Source of the DNA: Lingula anatina
Lineage: Eukaryota > Brachiopoda > Lingulata > Lingulida > Lingulidae
Direction of reading: 5' to 3'
DNA length: 42,755 nt
NCBI RefSeq assembly: GCF_001039355.2
Contig: NW_019775591.1
Span: 342,607 to 385,361 of the forward strand
In this document: in pieces, positions 42,460-42,755 of the stretch
Numbering within the stretch: position 1 is the stretch's first letter
Layout of the letters: every line of letters begins with the position of its first letter
Program-made: the position numbers and the translations under genes
The notes under the pieces: generated by a model
What the model was told of the DNA's origin: nothing
Seen by the model: only the letters and a program-made list of their open reading frames with translations
Database searches by the model: none

Positions 42460-42755
42460 CCTTATTCGGTTACTTATTCAAATGTGAAGTTGGTTACTTA
42501 TTCCCGGTTCCTTATTCGGTTACTTATTCAACTTTTTTATGTTTTTTTTATGATTTTGATGCTAGAATACCTGTTTCATCATACTAGCACCCCCTCTTCA
42601 TCTAGATGACACCCTAAAATTGTTAAATATACCAATAAAAACACAAAATATAACCCATTCCTTATTCAAAAGTCCTGTTACTTATTCGGTTACTTATTCC
42701 TTATTCGGTTACTTATTCCTTATTCGGTTACTTATTCAACTTTTTTATGTTTTTT
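42460..42755. repeat. Minisatellite of TTATTCGGTTACTTATTCC-like units
   Basis: Units of about 19 bp occur in tandem at about 42458-42532 and 42675-42740. The stretch TTATTCAACTTTTTTATG is repeated about 207 bp apart (42527 and 42734), suggesting a higher-order repeat that continues past the window edge. Confidence 0.85.

Noticed and set aside
42377-42609. Open frame after TATTTCAG as a possible next exon
   Set aside because: It runs through a minisatellite and lacks the cysteine pattern expected for the second half of the WSC domain.

Overview
The window is animal nuclear DNA. Coding sequence is split by GT-AG introns, there are many dinucleotide microsatellites, and there are relics of BEL/Pao and Tc1/mariner transposons and several fold-back MITEs. 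The gene families (SLC16-like transporter, classical SDR, a secreted LamG/mucin/C-type-lectin/WSC/discoidin protein) and the frequent 'tacatgta' and 'aggccta' words suggest a marine invertebrate. The phylum cannot be settled from the sequence alone. No tRNA, rRNA, CRISPR array or bacterial operon was seen. All exon models were built by eye from splice sites and reading phase.

Left part (1-11 kb). The 5' exons of an SLC16/monocarboxylate-transporter-like gene lie on the minus strand and run off the left edge. Next is a direct repeat of about 590 bp (copies at 2640-4892 and 6455-7047) flanking a single-exon 362-codon acidic ORF on the minus strand. The first repeat copy is split by a 1662-bp Tc1-like element (2844-4505) with perfect 28-bp inverted ends and a TA target duplication. 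The second copy is the exact empty site and stops at an ambiguous base N. A decayed minus-strand BEL/Pao retrotransposon covers about 7.7-10.6 kb and is itself interrupted by a 902-bp inverted-repeat element.

Middle (11-19 kb). A complete four-exon classical short-chain dehydrogenase/reductase gene (plus strand, 284 codons) keeps its cofactor and catalytic motifs. Behind it lie tandemly duplicated non-coding blocks (X-Y-X'-Y', 14.5-19.0 kb) and one copy of a TWA-flanked fold-back MITE family that has four copies in the window.

Right part (19-42.7 kb). One large plus-strand gene fills the rest and is not finished at the right edge. Seventeen exons give at least 878 residues: signal peptide, LamG-like domain, threonine-rich mucin-like stalk, C-type-lectin-like domain, WSC domain, a short cysteine motif, an F5/8-type C (discoidin) domain, and the first half of a second WSC domain. 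Domain borders fall almost entirely on phase-1 introns, as expected for exon shuffling. The signal-peptide exon and its upstream DNA occur twice (19291 and 24999), encode the same peptide, and sit within an array of about 350-bp diverged repeats, so the gene may have alternative first exons. Its introns also hold a 2.7-kb fold-back structure with nested 190-bp tandem units, a MITE, and a minisatellite.
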